Of a DNA stretch of 19,273 nt, positions 1 to 6,881 are shown piece by piece. Made by a program: the position numbers and the translations under genes. The stretch's first letter is position 1; every line of letters starts with the position of its first letter. The notes under the pieces were generated by a model. The model made no database searches. It saw only the letters and a program-made list of their open reading frames with translations, and had not been told where the DNA came from. The stretch is from Roseovarius sp. UBA6217 (GTDB taxonomy: Bacteria; Pseudomonadota; Alphaproteobacteria; Rhodobacterales; Rhodobacteraceae): contig DISF01000036.1 in assembly GCA_002421985.1 (NCBI GenBank), positions 1-19,273 on the forward strand. Direction: 5' to 3'.

Positions 1-7
1 ATACGGG

Positions 8-130
8 TGTCGTGAATTATCCGGGTTAAACAGCCAAAAGTTCCCGACATAGGACGTTGTCGGTCAGAATGGTGCGGATGCGGATCGGGCAGGCGCGCTC
101 GAGGTCGCGCAAGAACCGCCGCGCATTGGC
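8..130 (-). pseudogene. IS481-family transposase remnant with possible IS end
   Basis: On the minus strand, bases 130 to 56 read in one frame as a 25-residue piece, starting ANARRFLRDLERACPIR and ending RTILTDN. This matches my memory of the DDE integrase core of IS481-family transposases, where TDN carries a catalytic Asp and is normally followed by a GKEF-type stretch. Here the frame instead runs into VLCRELLAV and a stop, and a stop also lies just upstream of the fragment, so both ends are broken. Beyond it, bases 8 to 49 begin TGTCG and end CGACA, as expected for IS termini with TGT...ACA ends. I infer an internally deleted, dead insertion element. The identification rests on a short stretch, and the element may continue outside the window. 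Confidence 0.5.
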
Positions 131-221
131 TCAAGAGCGGGAACCGGTTCTGGACTCCTCGAACATGCGAAATCAATAATTTGGCGTGTAGCGCGTGAAT
201 GCGAATGAACGCGGGCACGCT
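131..221. other. Unassigned sequence with a GAACCGGTTC palindrome
   Basis: This stretch separates the IS remnant from the stop codon of the DUF2793 gene. It contains a perfect 10-base palindrome, GAACCGGTTC, at 141 to 150. No coding sequence, RNA gene or T-tract terminator is recognisable. It could hold the 3' flank of the DUF2793 transcript, but nothing shows this directly. Confidence 0.3.
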
Positions 222-1502
222 CTATGCCCAGCGCCCGATCGCCGTCACCGTGACCTGGGGGGCCGCAGCCCCGCTCACCGCCGCCATCGCGCGCAGATAT
301 CCCGTGACCGCATCGCTTGCCCGAGTGGCGATCCAGACACCCGTGGCCGTGGTCGCACTCGCCATCAGCGTGGGGCGCGTGCCGGGGGCAAAGGCGGCGG
401 GATAGCTCCAGGCGGTTTCCGCCGCCCCGGCAAAGAGCGCGCCAAGCGCGCTGCCGGGGGCGTCAAGCGTCAGGGTCTGCTGGCAGATCTGCGTGCCATC
501 GGGGCTGCGCAGCACCTCGCCGTCAGGCGTGCTCACGCGGGTGGTGTTGTGGCTGCCCTGCACCGCCTGCCACGCGCCCCACGCCCCGCCAGACCGTGTG
601 CGAAAGGCGAGCGTCGCGCCGTCAGCGCCGATGAAAAGTTGCGCCAGATCACCGGCCCCGAGCCGCATCGACAGGCACAGACCGGTGCCGGTGCCGGCGG
701 GGCGGGGGCCGAGCGTCGCGGCCTCCACGGCATAGCTGCCCGCTGGCTGCGCCGGGTCGTCGAGATCGGCCAGCACCACCCCGGCCCCGCCCTGCCCCCA
801 GCCAAAGGCCCCGGTGACCATGAGCCGCCCCGGCGTGGCATCCGTGGTGTCTTGCTGGACCGCGGCACCACTGGCCTGGCCGGTGGCGGCGTCAAGGCTG
901 AGCGCCGTCACCCAACTGGCCCCATCGGCGCTGACCTTGACGGCGAAATCGTCACTGCCGCCGGTGCCCATCTCGGCGCGTCCGCCAAAACCGGTCTGGA
1001 ACAGAAGGCTTGCGGTATCGCCCGCCGTGGCCTTGTTGATCTTGAGCTGATGGCCCGCGCCCTCGTGGTTCAAAAGCGTGGCAGGGGCCGAGAGCGCAAG
1101 CCGGTTGGTGCTGTCATGGCTCGCGTTGATCCCCACCCCGTCGAGATTGTCGAGCAAGGGCGGCGCAAGCGGCACCCAGCCCGTGGCCGCGCGGCGATAG
1201 AGCCGCCCGTCGCTCTTGTCGAGGGCAAGCCAACCCTCGCCGGGAGCGACAAACAGCCAGCTTTCGTTGACAAAAGCGGCAAGCATGTCGCCCTGCCCGG
1301 CCCAGGCACCGATTGGTGCCGCGCCCAATGCCCAGACCTGCCCCGCCTCGGGCTGGGCCGGAGGGGTGCTGGCCGCGATCCCCTCAACGGCCAGTTGCGC
1401 GGCGATATCAAGCCGGGTCAGCGCCTCGTTATGGGTGACGTGTTTTTGGGCCTGCGAGGGCAGGATGAAGGGCAGCGAAAGGCGCGGAGAGAGGTCTTGC
1501 AT
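222..1502 (-). CDS. DUF2793 domain protein, tail-fibre-like (possible gene-transfer-agent fibre)
   Basis: A 426-residue protein. The start at 1502 is preferred over an upstream extension of 88 codons because a GGAG sequence lies at the right distance upstream and the protein then begins directly with the family motif MQDLSPRLSLPFILPSQAQK. DUF2793 covers roughly residues 8 to 105, including HVTHNEALTRLD and the Trp-rich segments SWLFVAPGEGWLAL and DGRLYRR. The remainder is Gly/Ala/Thr-rich and low in charge, with a WGAW segment typical of phage fibre shafts, and ends in a compact tail. DUF2793 occurs in phage and gene-transfer-agent tail-fibre-like proteins of Rhodobacterales; I recall a Rhodobacter capsulatus GTA fibre gene (rcc00171) of this kind, unlinked to the main GTA cluster. 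No other phage gene is visible here. The domain call is strong; the GTA role is inference. Confidence 0.8.
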   Translation of the reverse strand: MQDLSPRLSLPFILPSQAQKHVTHNEALTRLDIAAQLAVEGIAASTPPAQPEAGQVWALGAAPIGAWAGQGDMLAAFVNESWLFVAPGEGWLALDKSDGRLYRRAATGWVPLAPPLLDNLDGVGINASHDSTNRLALSAPATLLNHEGAGHQLKINKATAGDTASLLFQTGFGGRAEMGTGGSDDFAVKVSADGASWVTALSLDAATGQASGAAVQQDTTDATPGRLMVTGAFGWGQGGAGVVLADLDDPAQPAGSYAVEAATLGPRPAGTGTGLCLSMRLGAGDLAQLFIGADGATLAFRTRSGGAWGAWQAVQGSHNTTRVSTPDGEVLRSPDGTQICQQTLTLDAPGSALGALFAGAAETAWSYPAAFAPGTRPTLMASATTATGVWIATRASDAVTGYLRAMAAVSGAAAPQVTVTAIGRWA

Positions 1503-1737
1503 CGGGAGAACTCCGGGGTTGAGGGCATCATGAGGGACGCGCTCAATCTTGGAGCGGGATGTTGCCAAAGGGTAAAGGCGGCGAGCGGTGCCTAGCCGGG
1601 GACGGCAATGGCGCAGGTCTTTGATGACGTGGAGGGAGACTTGAGACAATGGTCGAGGAGCCGCACGGGGGCATGAGGCAGATGGCGGCTCAAGACCATC
1701 CTCATCCCCTTGACACCTGCCACCATGCCTGCCCCGC
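1503..1737. other. Intergenic gap between the hydrolase and DUF2793 genes
   Basis: A 235-bp gap between two minus-strand genes, wide enough for the DUF2793 gene to have its own promoter. It holds the long inverted repeat listed at 1649 to 1699 and a small one, CGCTC/GAGCG, at 1540 to 1556. No convincing ORF with its own ribosome binding site is seen. A TTGGCA hexamer near the DUF2793 start lacks a good partner -10, so no promoter is called. Confidence 0.4.
1649..1699. terminator. Long interrupted inverted repeat, possible terminator of the hydrolase gene
   Basis: Outer arms ATGGTC (1649-1654) and GACCAT (1694-1699) and inner arms GAGCCGC (1658-1664) and GCGGCTC (1685-1691) are each perfectly complementary. 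The offsets between them are 3 and 2 bases, and the loop is 20 bases. The element begins about 40 bp past the hydrolase stop codon, so it can form a strong RNA hairpin at the end of that transcript. There is no T-tract, so either a Rho-assisted stop or a protein-binding site is possible. Confidence 0.4.
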
Positions 1738-2517
1738 TCAGCAGGTAAGCCGCTCCACCATCGCACTATCAGGATCGGCCAGCGCCTCGATCACGTCGAA
1801 ATGGTGTTTGCCGCGCGCCACGTCCAGCGGCGCGGCCCAGGCCTGCGACAGCCACCGCGCCTGATCGAGAAAGGCGGGCAGCTCAGCACCGCCCACCCAG
1901 ACCGAGACCGGCACCGGCAGCGGGCGCATGAGCACCGGGCTCTCGGCCTCTGCCGACGCCATGTCGAGACCGAAATCATCATTCATCGCGGTCTGCAATA
2001 GCGGCCTCAGGTCAGACACCGGCGAGATCGGCAGCACATGACAAAGCCGCGCCGCCACATCCAAAGGCAGCACCCCCGGCACCGCCATGCGCGCCACCAG
2101 ATGCCCGCCCGCCGAATGGCCAGCCAGGGCCACCGGCCCGGCAACCCGCTCTGCGGCCACCGTCACCGCCTGCGCGATCTGGCGGGTTATGTCGGCAATG
2201 CGCACAGCGGGGCACAGATCATAGGACGGCATCGCCACCGCCCAGCCCCGCGCCAGCGGCCCGGCGGCCAGATGCGACCAGAACGAGCGGTCGAACCGCA
2301 GCCAGAACCCGCCATGCACGAACATGACGAGGCCGCGCGCCGTGCCTTCGGGGTGAAACAGGTCCATCGCCTGCCGGGGGCTGTCGCCATAGGGCAGGGC
2401 AAGCTCTGCGCGGGCGCGGGCGCGGAACGCCTGCGCCGCCACGGTCCAGCGTGCGGGATATTGCGCGCCGCCGGGGATATTGGGAACATTGGCATAGGCC
2501 GCATCCAGATCGGTCAT
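1738..2517 (-). CDS. Alpha/beta hydrolase, arylformamidase (kynurenine formamidase)-like
   Basis: A 259-residue cytoplasmic esterase with no signal peptide. HGGFW at residues 68 to 72 is the oxyanion-hole motif of arylformamidase and hormone-sensitive-lipase-type enzymes. GHSAGG at 133 to 138 is the nucleophile elbow, with Ser135 as catalytic serine. KHHFDVIE at 237 to 244 supplies the catalytic His, probably His239. The acid residue is less clear; it may lie near VWVGGAELPAFL at 206 to 217. The length and motif order fit KynB-like arylformamidases, which hydrolyse N-formylkynurenine, but no other tryptophan-degradation gene is present, so the substrate is open. The start is supported by an AGGAGG-type site about 8 bases upstream. 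The gene is divergent from the semialdehyde dehydrogenase across only 87 bp, so the two may share control elements. Confidence 0.8.
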   Translation of the reverse strand: MTDLDAAYANVPNIPGGAQYPARWTVAAQAFRARARAELALPYGDSPRQAMDLFHPEGTARGLVMFVHGGFWLRFDRSFWSHLAAGPLARGWAVAMPSYDLCPAVRIADITRQIAQAVTVAAERVAGPVALAGHSAGGHLVARMAVPGVLPLDVAARLCHVLPISPVSDLRPLLQTAMNDDFGLDMASAEAESPVLMRPLPVPVSVWVGGAELPAFLDQARWLSQAWAAPLDVARGKHHFDVIEALADPDSAMVERLTC

Positions 2518-2604
2518 CGGGTCTCCCTCCTCTGGCCCTAGACATTCCTAGCCCAAGATGCTTTGCCTTTGCGAGAGCAATCGACATCGCGAGAGGACCG
2601 CATC

Positions 2605-4077
2605 ATGACCACGACCAACCTGAAATCCATGCTGAAGGATCCGGACCTGCTGGCGGAAAAGGCCTATATCGGCGGTCAATGGGTGGATGGCGATAACGGC
2701 ACGTTTGAGGTAACGAACCCCGCCCGTGGCGACGTGATCGCCAATGTGGCCGATCTCAGCCGCGCGCAGGTGGCCCATGCCATCGCCGTGGCCGAGGCCG
2801 CGCAAAAGGAGTGGGCCAAATGGACCGGCAAGGAACGCGCGGGCGTATTGCGCAAATGGTTCGACCTGATGATGGAGCATCAGCACGATCTCGGCGTGAT
2901 TCTGACCGCCGAACAGGGCAAACCCCTGGCCGAGGCCAAGGGCGAGATCGCCTATGGCGCGTCCTTCATCGAATTCTTCGGCGAAGAGGCCAAGCGCATC
3001 TATGGCGAGACCATCCCCGGCCACCAGCGCGACAAGCGCATCACCGTCATCAGACAGCCCATCGGCGTGGCCGCCTCGATCACACCGTGGAATTTCCCCA
3101 ACGCCATGATTACCCGCAAGGCCGCCCCCGCGCTGGCCGCAGGCTGTGCCTTTGTCGGGCGGCCCGCCAAGGAAACGCCGCTTTCGGCCACGGCGATGGG
3201 CGTTCTGGCAGAGCGGGCGGGCATCCCGGCGGGGGTATTCAACATCCTGCCCTCGTCCAGCGCCTCGGAGGTGGGCCGCGAATTCTGCGAAAACCCCGGC
3301 GTGCGCAAGCTCACCTTCACCGGCTCCACCGAGGTGGGGCGCATCCTTCTGCGGCAGGCCGCCGACCAGGTGAAGAAATGCTCGATGGAGCTTGGCGGCA
3401 ACGCGCCCTTCATCGTGTTCGACGATGCCGATCTGGATGCCGCCGTCGAGGGCGCGATCCTGTGCAAGTTCCGCAACAACGGCCAGACCTGCGTTTGCGC
3501 CAACCGCATCTATGTGCAGGCGGGCGTTTATGACGCCTTCGCCGCCAAGCTCAAGACGGCAGTGGACAAGCTCAAGATGGGCGACGGGTTCGACGAGGGC
3601 ACCACGCTTGGCCCCCTCATCAATGCCGATGCCATCGCCAAGGTGCAAGAGCACGTCGCCGACGCCACCGCCAAGGGGGCCAAGGTGGTGATGGGCGGCG
3701 GCGGGCCGGTGCAGGGGCCGGGCTATTTCCTGGCCCCGACGATCCTGTCGGATGTGACGCAGGACATGCTGATTGCCACCGACGAGACATTCGGCCCGCT
3801 GGCCCCTCTTTTCAGGTTCGAGGACGAGGATGACGTGATCGCGATGGCCAATGACACGATTTTCGGGCTGGCCAGCTATTTCTACGCCCGCGACCTCAGC
3901 CGCGTGACCAAGGTGGCCGAGGCGCTCGAATACGGGATTGTCGGCGTCAATACCGGCATCATCTCGACCGAGGTCGCGCCCTTTGGCGGGGTCAAGCAAT
4001 CGGGCCTCGGCCGCGAAGGGAGCCATCACGGCATCGACGAATTCATGGAGATGAAGTATATCTGCATGAGCGTTTAG
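2605..4077 (+). CDS. gabD: NAD(P)-dependent succinate-semialdehyde dehydrogenase
   Basis: A 490-residue aldehyde dehydrogenase oxidising succinate semialdehyde to succinate, the last step of GABA degradation. Visible motifs are PWNFP (161-165), the cofactor loop GSTEVG (240-245), the general base Glu262 in MELGGNAP, and the nucleophile Cys296 in NNGQTCVCAN. Cys298 two residues on is the partner seen in SSADH enzymes that form a regulatory disulfide. Over the family core it resembles E. coli GabD closely (for example LCKFRNNGQTCVCANRIYVQ). The start at 2605 is preferred to a 14-codon extension because a purine-rich GAGAGGA site precedes it. One oddity is GRPAKETP at 185 to 192, where most family members have a Lys before the Pro. 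There is no adjacent gabT, so the route feeding it is not shown here. Confidence 0.88.
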   Translation: MTTTNLKSMLKDPDLLAEKAYIGGQWVDGDNGTFEVTNPARGDVIANVADLSRAQVAHAIAVAEAAQKEWAKWTGKERAGVLRKWFDLMMEHQHDLGVILTAEQGKPLAEAKGEIAYGASFIEFFGEEAKRIYGETIPGHQRDKRITVIRQPIGVAASITPWNFPNAMITRKAAPALAAGCAFVGRPAKETPLSATAMGVLAERAGIPAGVFNILPSSSASEVGREFCENPGVRKLTFTGSTEVGRILLRQAADQVKKCSMELGGNAPFIVFDDADLDAAVEGAILCKFRNNGQTCVCANRIYVQAGVYDAFAAKLKTAVDKLKMGDGFDEGTTLGPLINADAIAKVQEHVADATAKGAKVVMGGGGPVQGPGYFLAPTILSDVTQDMLIATDETFGPLAPLFRFEDEDDVIAMANDTIFGLASYFYARDLSRVTKVAEALEYGIVGVNTGIISTEVAPFGGVKQSGLGREGSHHGIDEFMEMKYICMSV

Positions 4078-4150
4078 AAAAATCGTTGCTTTGGTCCGGC
4101 CCGTGTGGACGCTACGCTATACGCATGGCATCGGGATGAAGGACACGGTC

Positions 4151-5392
4151 ATGATTCGATCTCCTGCACTTGCCCTCGGGGTCGTGGTCGCCTTGGGCGT
4201 GTCGTCATTCGGTCAGGCTGGCGAGATGCGGGCCGTGACCGGCGCACTCACCCACACGCAAGAGATCGCTCTGCCCCCCGATGCGCGGGCGAACGTGCGG
4301 GCAGAGGGCCGATTTGGCGTCACGCTCGGCAAGGTCGAGATCGAGACCGGCGGGCACCAGATGCCGCGCGGCTTTGCGCTCGATGTGCCGCCTGGCCTGT
4401 CCGGGACGATACGGGCGCTGATCGAGGTGAACGGTGCCCCGCGGTGGATCGTCGAGGGGGTTGCCTTTGACGCCGGGACAGAGCCGGTTGACCTGGGCAA
4501 CCTGGTCCTTGAACCAGTGACGCCGCTCGCCTTTGCCACCAAATTCCTTTGTGGCGACACGCCTGTTTCGGTCGGGTTTCTGGGCGACGAGGCCATGCTG
4601 CGCGCCGAAGGGCACGACATCGCCATGACGCAGGTGCCAGCCGCCTCGGGCGCGCGTTACGAGGCGGTCGGCACGCCCGATACAAGCGTGTGGAACAAGG
4701 GCGATGCGGCCATGATCCGCCTCAATGGGCAAGACCTTCCCGAATGCCGCGCCACCCTGCCCCCCGCCGAACGCCCCTATCGCGCCCGCGGCAACGAACC
4801 GGGCTGGCAGGTGTCATTCGCAACAGGGATCGCCACGATCGAGGCCGATTACGGTGCCATCTCGCACGAGGTGCCACGCCCCGACGCACGGGCGATGCCG
4901 GGCACCTATGAATTCGCCATGCCCGAGATCGGTGCCCTGCTGCGGATCGAGGAACGGCTCTGCCACGACGACATGACCGGGATGCCCTATCCCGATACCG
5001 CGCAGCTTGCGCTTGACGGGCGCGTGTTGCGCGGCTGCGGCGGCGACCCGGCCGATCTGCTGACCGGGGGCACATGGCAGATTACGGCGCTGGACGGGGC
5101 CGCGCTGATCGAGCCGGAGCGGCTGTCGCTCAATTTCCTCAATGCAGGAAGGGTGGCAGGAAGCAGCGGTTGCAACCGCATCATCGGCGGGTTCACCCTG
5201 ACCGGCGAGGGCTTGCAATTCGGGCCGATGGCCAGCACGATGATGGCCTGCCCCGACCCGCTTATGGAGCAGGAACGGCGAATACTCGACGCTATGGAAC
5301 AGGTCGCAGCCTTTGATGTGGACGCGGACGGCACGCTGCGTCTTCTGGGCGAGGATCACCGCACCACCCTGATCGAGGCCGTGCGGCCCTGA
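4151..5392 (+). CDS. Secreted four-module protein: YbaY-like, MliC-like, COG3650-like, META
   Basis: A 413-residue exported protein. Residues 1 to about 23 form a signal peptide (MIRSPALALG, hydrophobic core, cleavage near GQA/GE) with no lipobox Cys, so the product is probably periplasmic and soluble. Four modules follow. Residues 27 to 122 resemble the YbaY/YscW type; 128 to 200 resemble MliC, a c-type lysozyme inhibitor, with SASGARY-like AASGARY and paired Cys134 and Cys199; 208 to 300 resemble COG3650, starting RARGNEPGW, with Cys271 and Cys296; 304 to 410 form a META/HslJ domain with SGCN at 340 to 342. The start at 4151 has GAAGGA about 8 bases upstream and gives a clean signal peptide; an earlier ATG at 4136 is less likely. 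It lies 73 bp after gabD and could be co-transcribed. An envelope-protection role is inferred from the domains. Confidence 0.75.
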   Translation: MIRSPALALGVVVALGVSSFGQAGEMRAVTGALTHTQEIALPPDARANVRAEGRFGVTLGKVEIETGGHQMPRGFALDVPPGLSGTIRALIEVNGAPRWIVEGVAFDAGTEPVDLGNLVLEPVTPLAFATKFLCGDTPVSVGFLGDEAMLRAEGHDIAMTQVPAASGARYEAVGTPDTSVWNKGDAAMIRLNGQDLPECRATLPPAERPYRARGNEPGWQVSFATGIATIEADYGAISHEVPRPDARAMPGTYEFAMPEIGALLRIEERLCHDDMTGMPYPDTAQLALDGRVLRGCGGDPADLLTGGTWQITALDGAALIEPERLSLNFLNAGRVAGSSGCNRIIGGFTLTGEGLQFGPMASTMMACPDPLMEQERRILDAMEQVAAFDVDADGTLRLLGEDHRTTLIEAVRP

Positions 5393-5403
5393 GCGCGAAA
5401 AGG

Positions 5404-5428
5404 CCCGGCAAACGCGCGCCTGCCGGAC
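5404..5428. terminator. GC-rich hairpin between convergent genes
   Basis: CCGGCA at 5405 to 5410 and TGCCGG at 5421 to 5426 form a perfect stem, and flanking bases extend it to nine pairs with one mismatch. It lies between the stop codons of the META protein gene and the convergent hsp20 gene, where a bidirectional stop is expected. There is no T-tract on either strand, so intrinsic termination would be weak. Confidence 0.35.
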
Positions 5429-5449
5429 CGAACGGCGAGGGGCCGTGCC

Positions 5450-5923
5450 TCAGTTCACCTTTTTGGCGTCGATCACATCCTGTTCGCGGACAGTGTCGGC
5501 GCTCTGGATCGCGATGCGCCGCGGTTTCAACGCCTCGGGCACCTCGCGCACGAGATCGACATGCAGCATCCCGTCGGCATGGCTCGCGCCGGTGACGCGC
5601 ACATGATCGGCAAGCTGGAACCGCCGCTCGAACGCGCGGGTAGCGATGCCGCGATGCAGATAGGTGCGCGTGCTCTCACCCTCCTCGCGTTTGCGCGCCG
5701 AGACCACCAGCGCCCCGTCCTTGACCTCGACCGACAGATCATCTGCGGCAAAGCCGGCAACCGCGATCGAGATGCGGTAAGCATCGTCATCGGTCTTTTC
5801 GATATTGTAGGGCGGATAGGTGGGCTGGCTCATGTCGTTGGCCATCACCCGATCCAGAAGATCGGCGATCTGGTCATAGCCGACAGTGGCCCGGTAGAGC
5901 GGTGCAAGATCGAAATTACGCAT
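5450..5923 (-). CDS. Hsp20 family small heat-shock protein, IbpA type
   Basis: A 157-residue cytoplasmic holdase chaperone that binds unfolding proteins. The N-terminal part RNFDLAPLYRATVGYDQIADLL is typical of IbpA-like class A proteins. The alpha-crystallin domain spans about residues 37 to 140, with PPYNIEK at 37 to 43, AGFAADDLSVEV at 56 to 67 and the class motif GIATRAFERRF at 92 to 102. RRIAIQ at 135 to 140 provides the C-terminal I-x-I motif used in oligomer assembly. The start is fixed by a full AAAGGAGG site seven bases upstream. The gene has its own leader with a heat-shock-type promoter candidate and hairpins, and is probably a single-gene transcript convergent to the META gene. 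Confidence 0.93.
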   Translation of the reverse strand: MRNFDLAPLYRATVGYDQIADLLDRVMANDMSQPTYPPYNIEKTDDDAYRISIAVAGFAADDLSVEVKDGALVVSARKREEGESTRTYLHRGIATRAFERRFQLADHVRVTGASHADGMLHVDLVREVPEALKPRRIAIQSADTVREQDVIDAKKVN

Positions 5924-5941
5924 GGGTCATCCTCCTTTGAG

Positions 5942-5980
5942 CGATAACAGTATCGGTGGCCCTCTCCCCGGAGACAGGCC
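5942..5980 (-). promoter_or_regulatory. Structured 5' leader of hsp20, possible RNA thermosensor
   Basis: Just upstream of the hsp20 ribosome binding site (SD at 5931-5938), two hairpins can form in the transcript. One is a perfect CGATA/TATCG stem with a four-base loop (5942-5955). The other has GGCC arms (5958-5961 and 5977-5980) enclosing TCTC/GAGA pairing. Alphaproteobacterial small heat-shock genes often carry ROSE-type thermosensors in this position. I do not see a clear anti-SD segment, so the thermosensor reading is inference. Confidence 0.35.
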
Positions 5981-6021
5981 GCTTGCGCCCCGGTCCGCTT
6001 TCCGGCACCGGGACATGGGCG

Positions 6022-6050
6022 ATTTGGGAAGCCTGCGCGCGCCTGTCAAG
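6022..6050 (-). promoter_or_regulatory. Candidate RpoH (heat-shock) promoter of hsp20
   Basis: On the minus strand CTTGAC (6050-6045) is followed after 16 bases by CCCAAAT (6028-6022). This resembles the alphaproteobacterial RpoH pattern of a CTTGA-type -35 and a CCTAT/CCCAT-type -10. It would start transcription near 6014, giving a leader of about 90 bases, and it lies upstream of a heat-shock gene, which supports the call. Confidence 0.45.
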
Positions 6051-6065
6051 AGGCGCACACCCGGC

Positions 6066-6881
6066 TCAGGGCCGGGCAAAGCGGGCACCGATACCGCGCC
6101 GGTCCTCGCCCGCGCGCGCGCGTCTGAAGCCGGGATTGGCGGTGGCCTGCCCGGCGGTCGCGATGCGCAAGTCGTGCTTGAGCCGGGCCACGATCTCGGG
6201 CAGGTCCATGCCATAGGCGCGCGGCGCGCCACCCTCACGGCTGCCTCCGCTGACGAGCGACAGGATGCGCGCACGTCGCCCCTCAAGGGTAAAGACCGGT
6301 GCCCCCGAAGATCCAAAGATCACGTCGCAATCAAACGCCATGATCCCCTCGGCGCGCCAGAGCATGTTGCAGCGGCGTTGCCATGACGGCGCGCGCTCGC
6401 GCTCGCGCCCGTAAGAGACGACACTCACCGCCGTGCCAACGCGAGGGCGATCGTGGATCGCGAAGGGGGCGGCCACCGCGCTGTTTACGGGGCTTGCCAG
6501 ACGCAGGAGCGCGGCATCGTGGCGGATATTGTCTGCCCGCATCCCGCCGCGCGGATCATAGCCCGGCGCGGTGACATAGCCCGCCACCCCCGATTCGGCG
6601 ATCACCACCCCGTCGCGCAGCCCCGCGCGAAACCGGATCGTATCCGCCGTCACCGCCTCTCCGGCGCGGTCGAACACGCAATGCGCCGCCGTCAGCACCT
6701 GATCGGGCGCGATAAGCACCCCGGTGCAATAGCCCGCTTGCCCGATATCGACCCGGCCCACCGCCTCCCATCCCAACAGGTCATCGCGCTCGGTAAGCCG
6801 CGAAAGCCCGCTCGACTGCGCGAGCGACGGCCCCGGCATCAAGGCCATCACCAGTGCCAGCAAGGCCGCCGCGCGCCTCAT
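6066..6881 (-). CDS. Secreted trypsin-like serine protease (downstream copy)
   Basis: A 271-residue exported S1-family peptidase. Residues 1 to 21 are a signal peptide (MRRAAALLALVMALMPGPSLA). The catalytic triad is readable: His67 in LTAAHC, Asp122 in RHDAALL and Ser192 in FGSSGAPV. The usual GDSGGP is changed to GSSGAP, as is common in bacterial glutamyl-endopeptidase/V8-like members. Cys52 and Cys68 are placed to form the His-loop disulfide. The C-terminal tail from about residue 240 is Arg/Ala-rich and ends FARP, as does the neighbouring paralogue. Its ATG overlaps the stop of the upstream protease gene by four bases (ATGA), so translation is coupled. The target protein is unknown. Confidence 0.87.
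   Translation of the reverse strand: MRRAAALLALVMALMPGPSLAQSSGLSRLTERDDLLGWEAVGRVDIGQAGYCTGVLIAPDQVLTAAHCVFDRAGEAVTADTIRFRAGLRDGVVIAESGVAGYVTAPGYDPRGGMRADNIRHDAALLRLASPVNSAVAAPFAIHDRPRVGTAVSVVSYGRERERAPSWQRRCNMLWRAEGIMAFDCDVIFGSSGAPVFTLEGRRARILSLVSGGSREGGAPRAYGMDLPEIVARLKHDLRIATAGQATANPGFRRARAGEDRRGIGARFARP

Noticed and set aside
131..194. tRNA-like or attachment-site sequence near the left edge
   Set aside because: No cloverleaf or T-loop sequence can be formed; only a short palindrome is present.
195..1595. 466-codon plus-strand open frame opposite the DUF2793 gene
   Set aside because: Arg/Gly/Ala-rich composition without domains; it mirrors the real minus-strand gene, as is common in GC-rich DNA.
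1570..1600. Possible sigma-54 promoter upstream of the DUF2793 gene
   Set aside because: The GG-to-GC spacing is nine rather than ten bases and the TTGC part is missing.
2518..2604. Small hairpins and CCTAG repeats in the divergent hydrolase-gabD region
   Set aside because: The stems are only four to five base pairs and match no operator I know; chance is a sufficient explanation.
2548..4029. 493-codon minus-strand open frame opposite the semialdehyde dehydrogenase
   Set aside because: The plus strand encodes an unmistakable aldehyde dehydrogenase; the antisense product is His/Gly-rich with no family motif.
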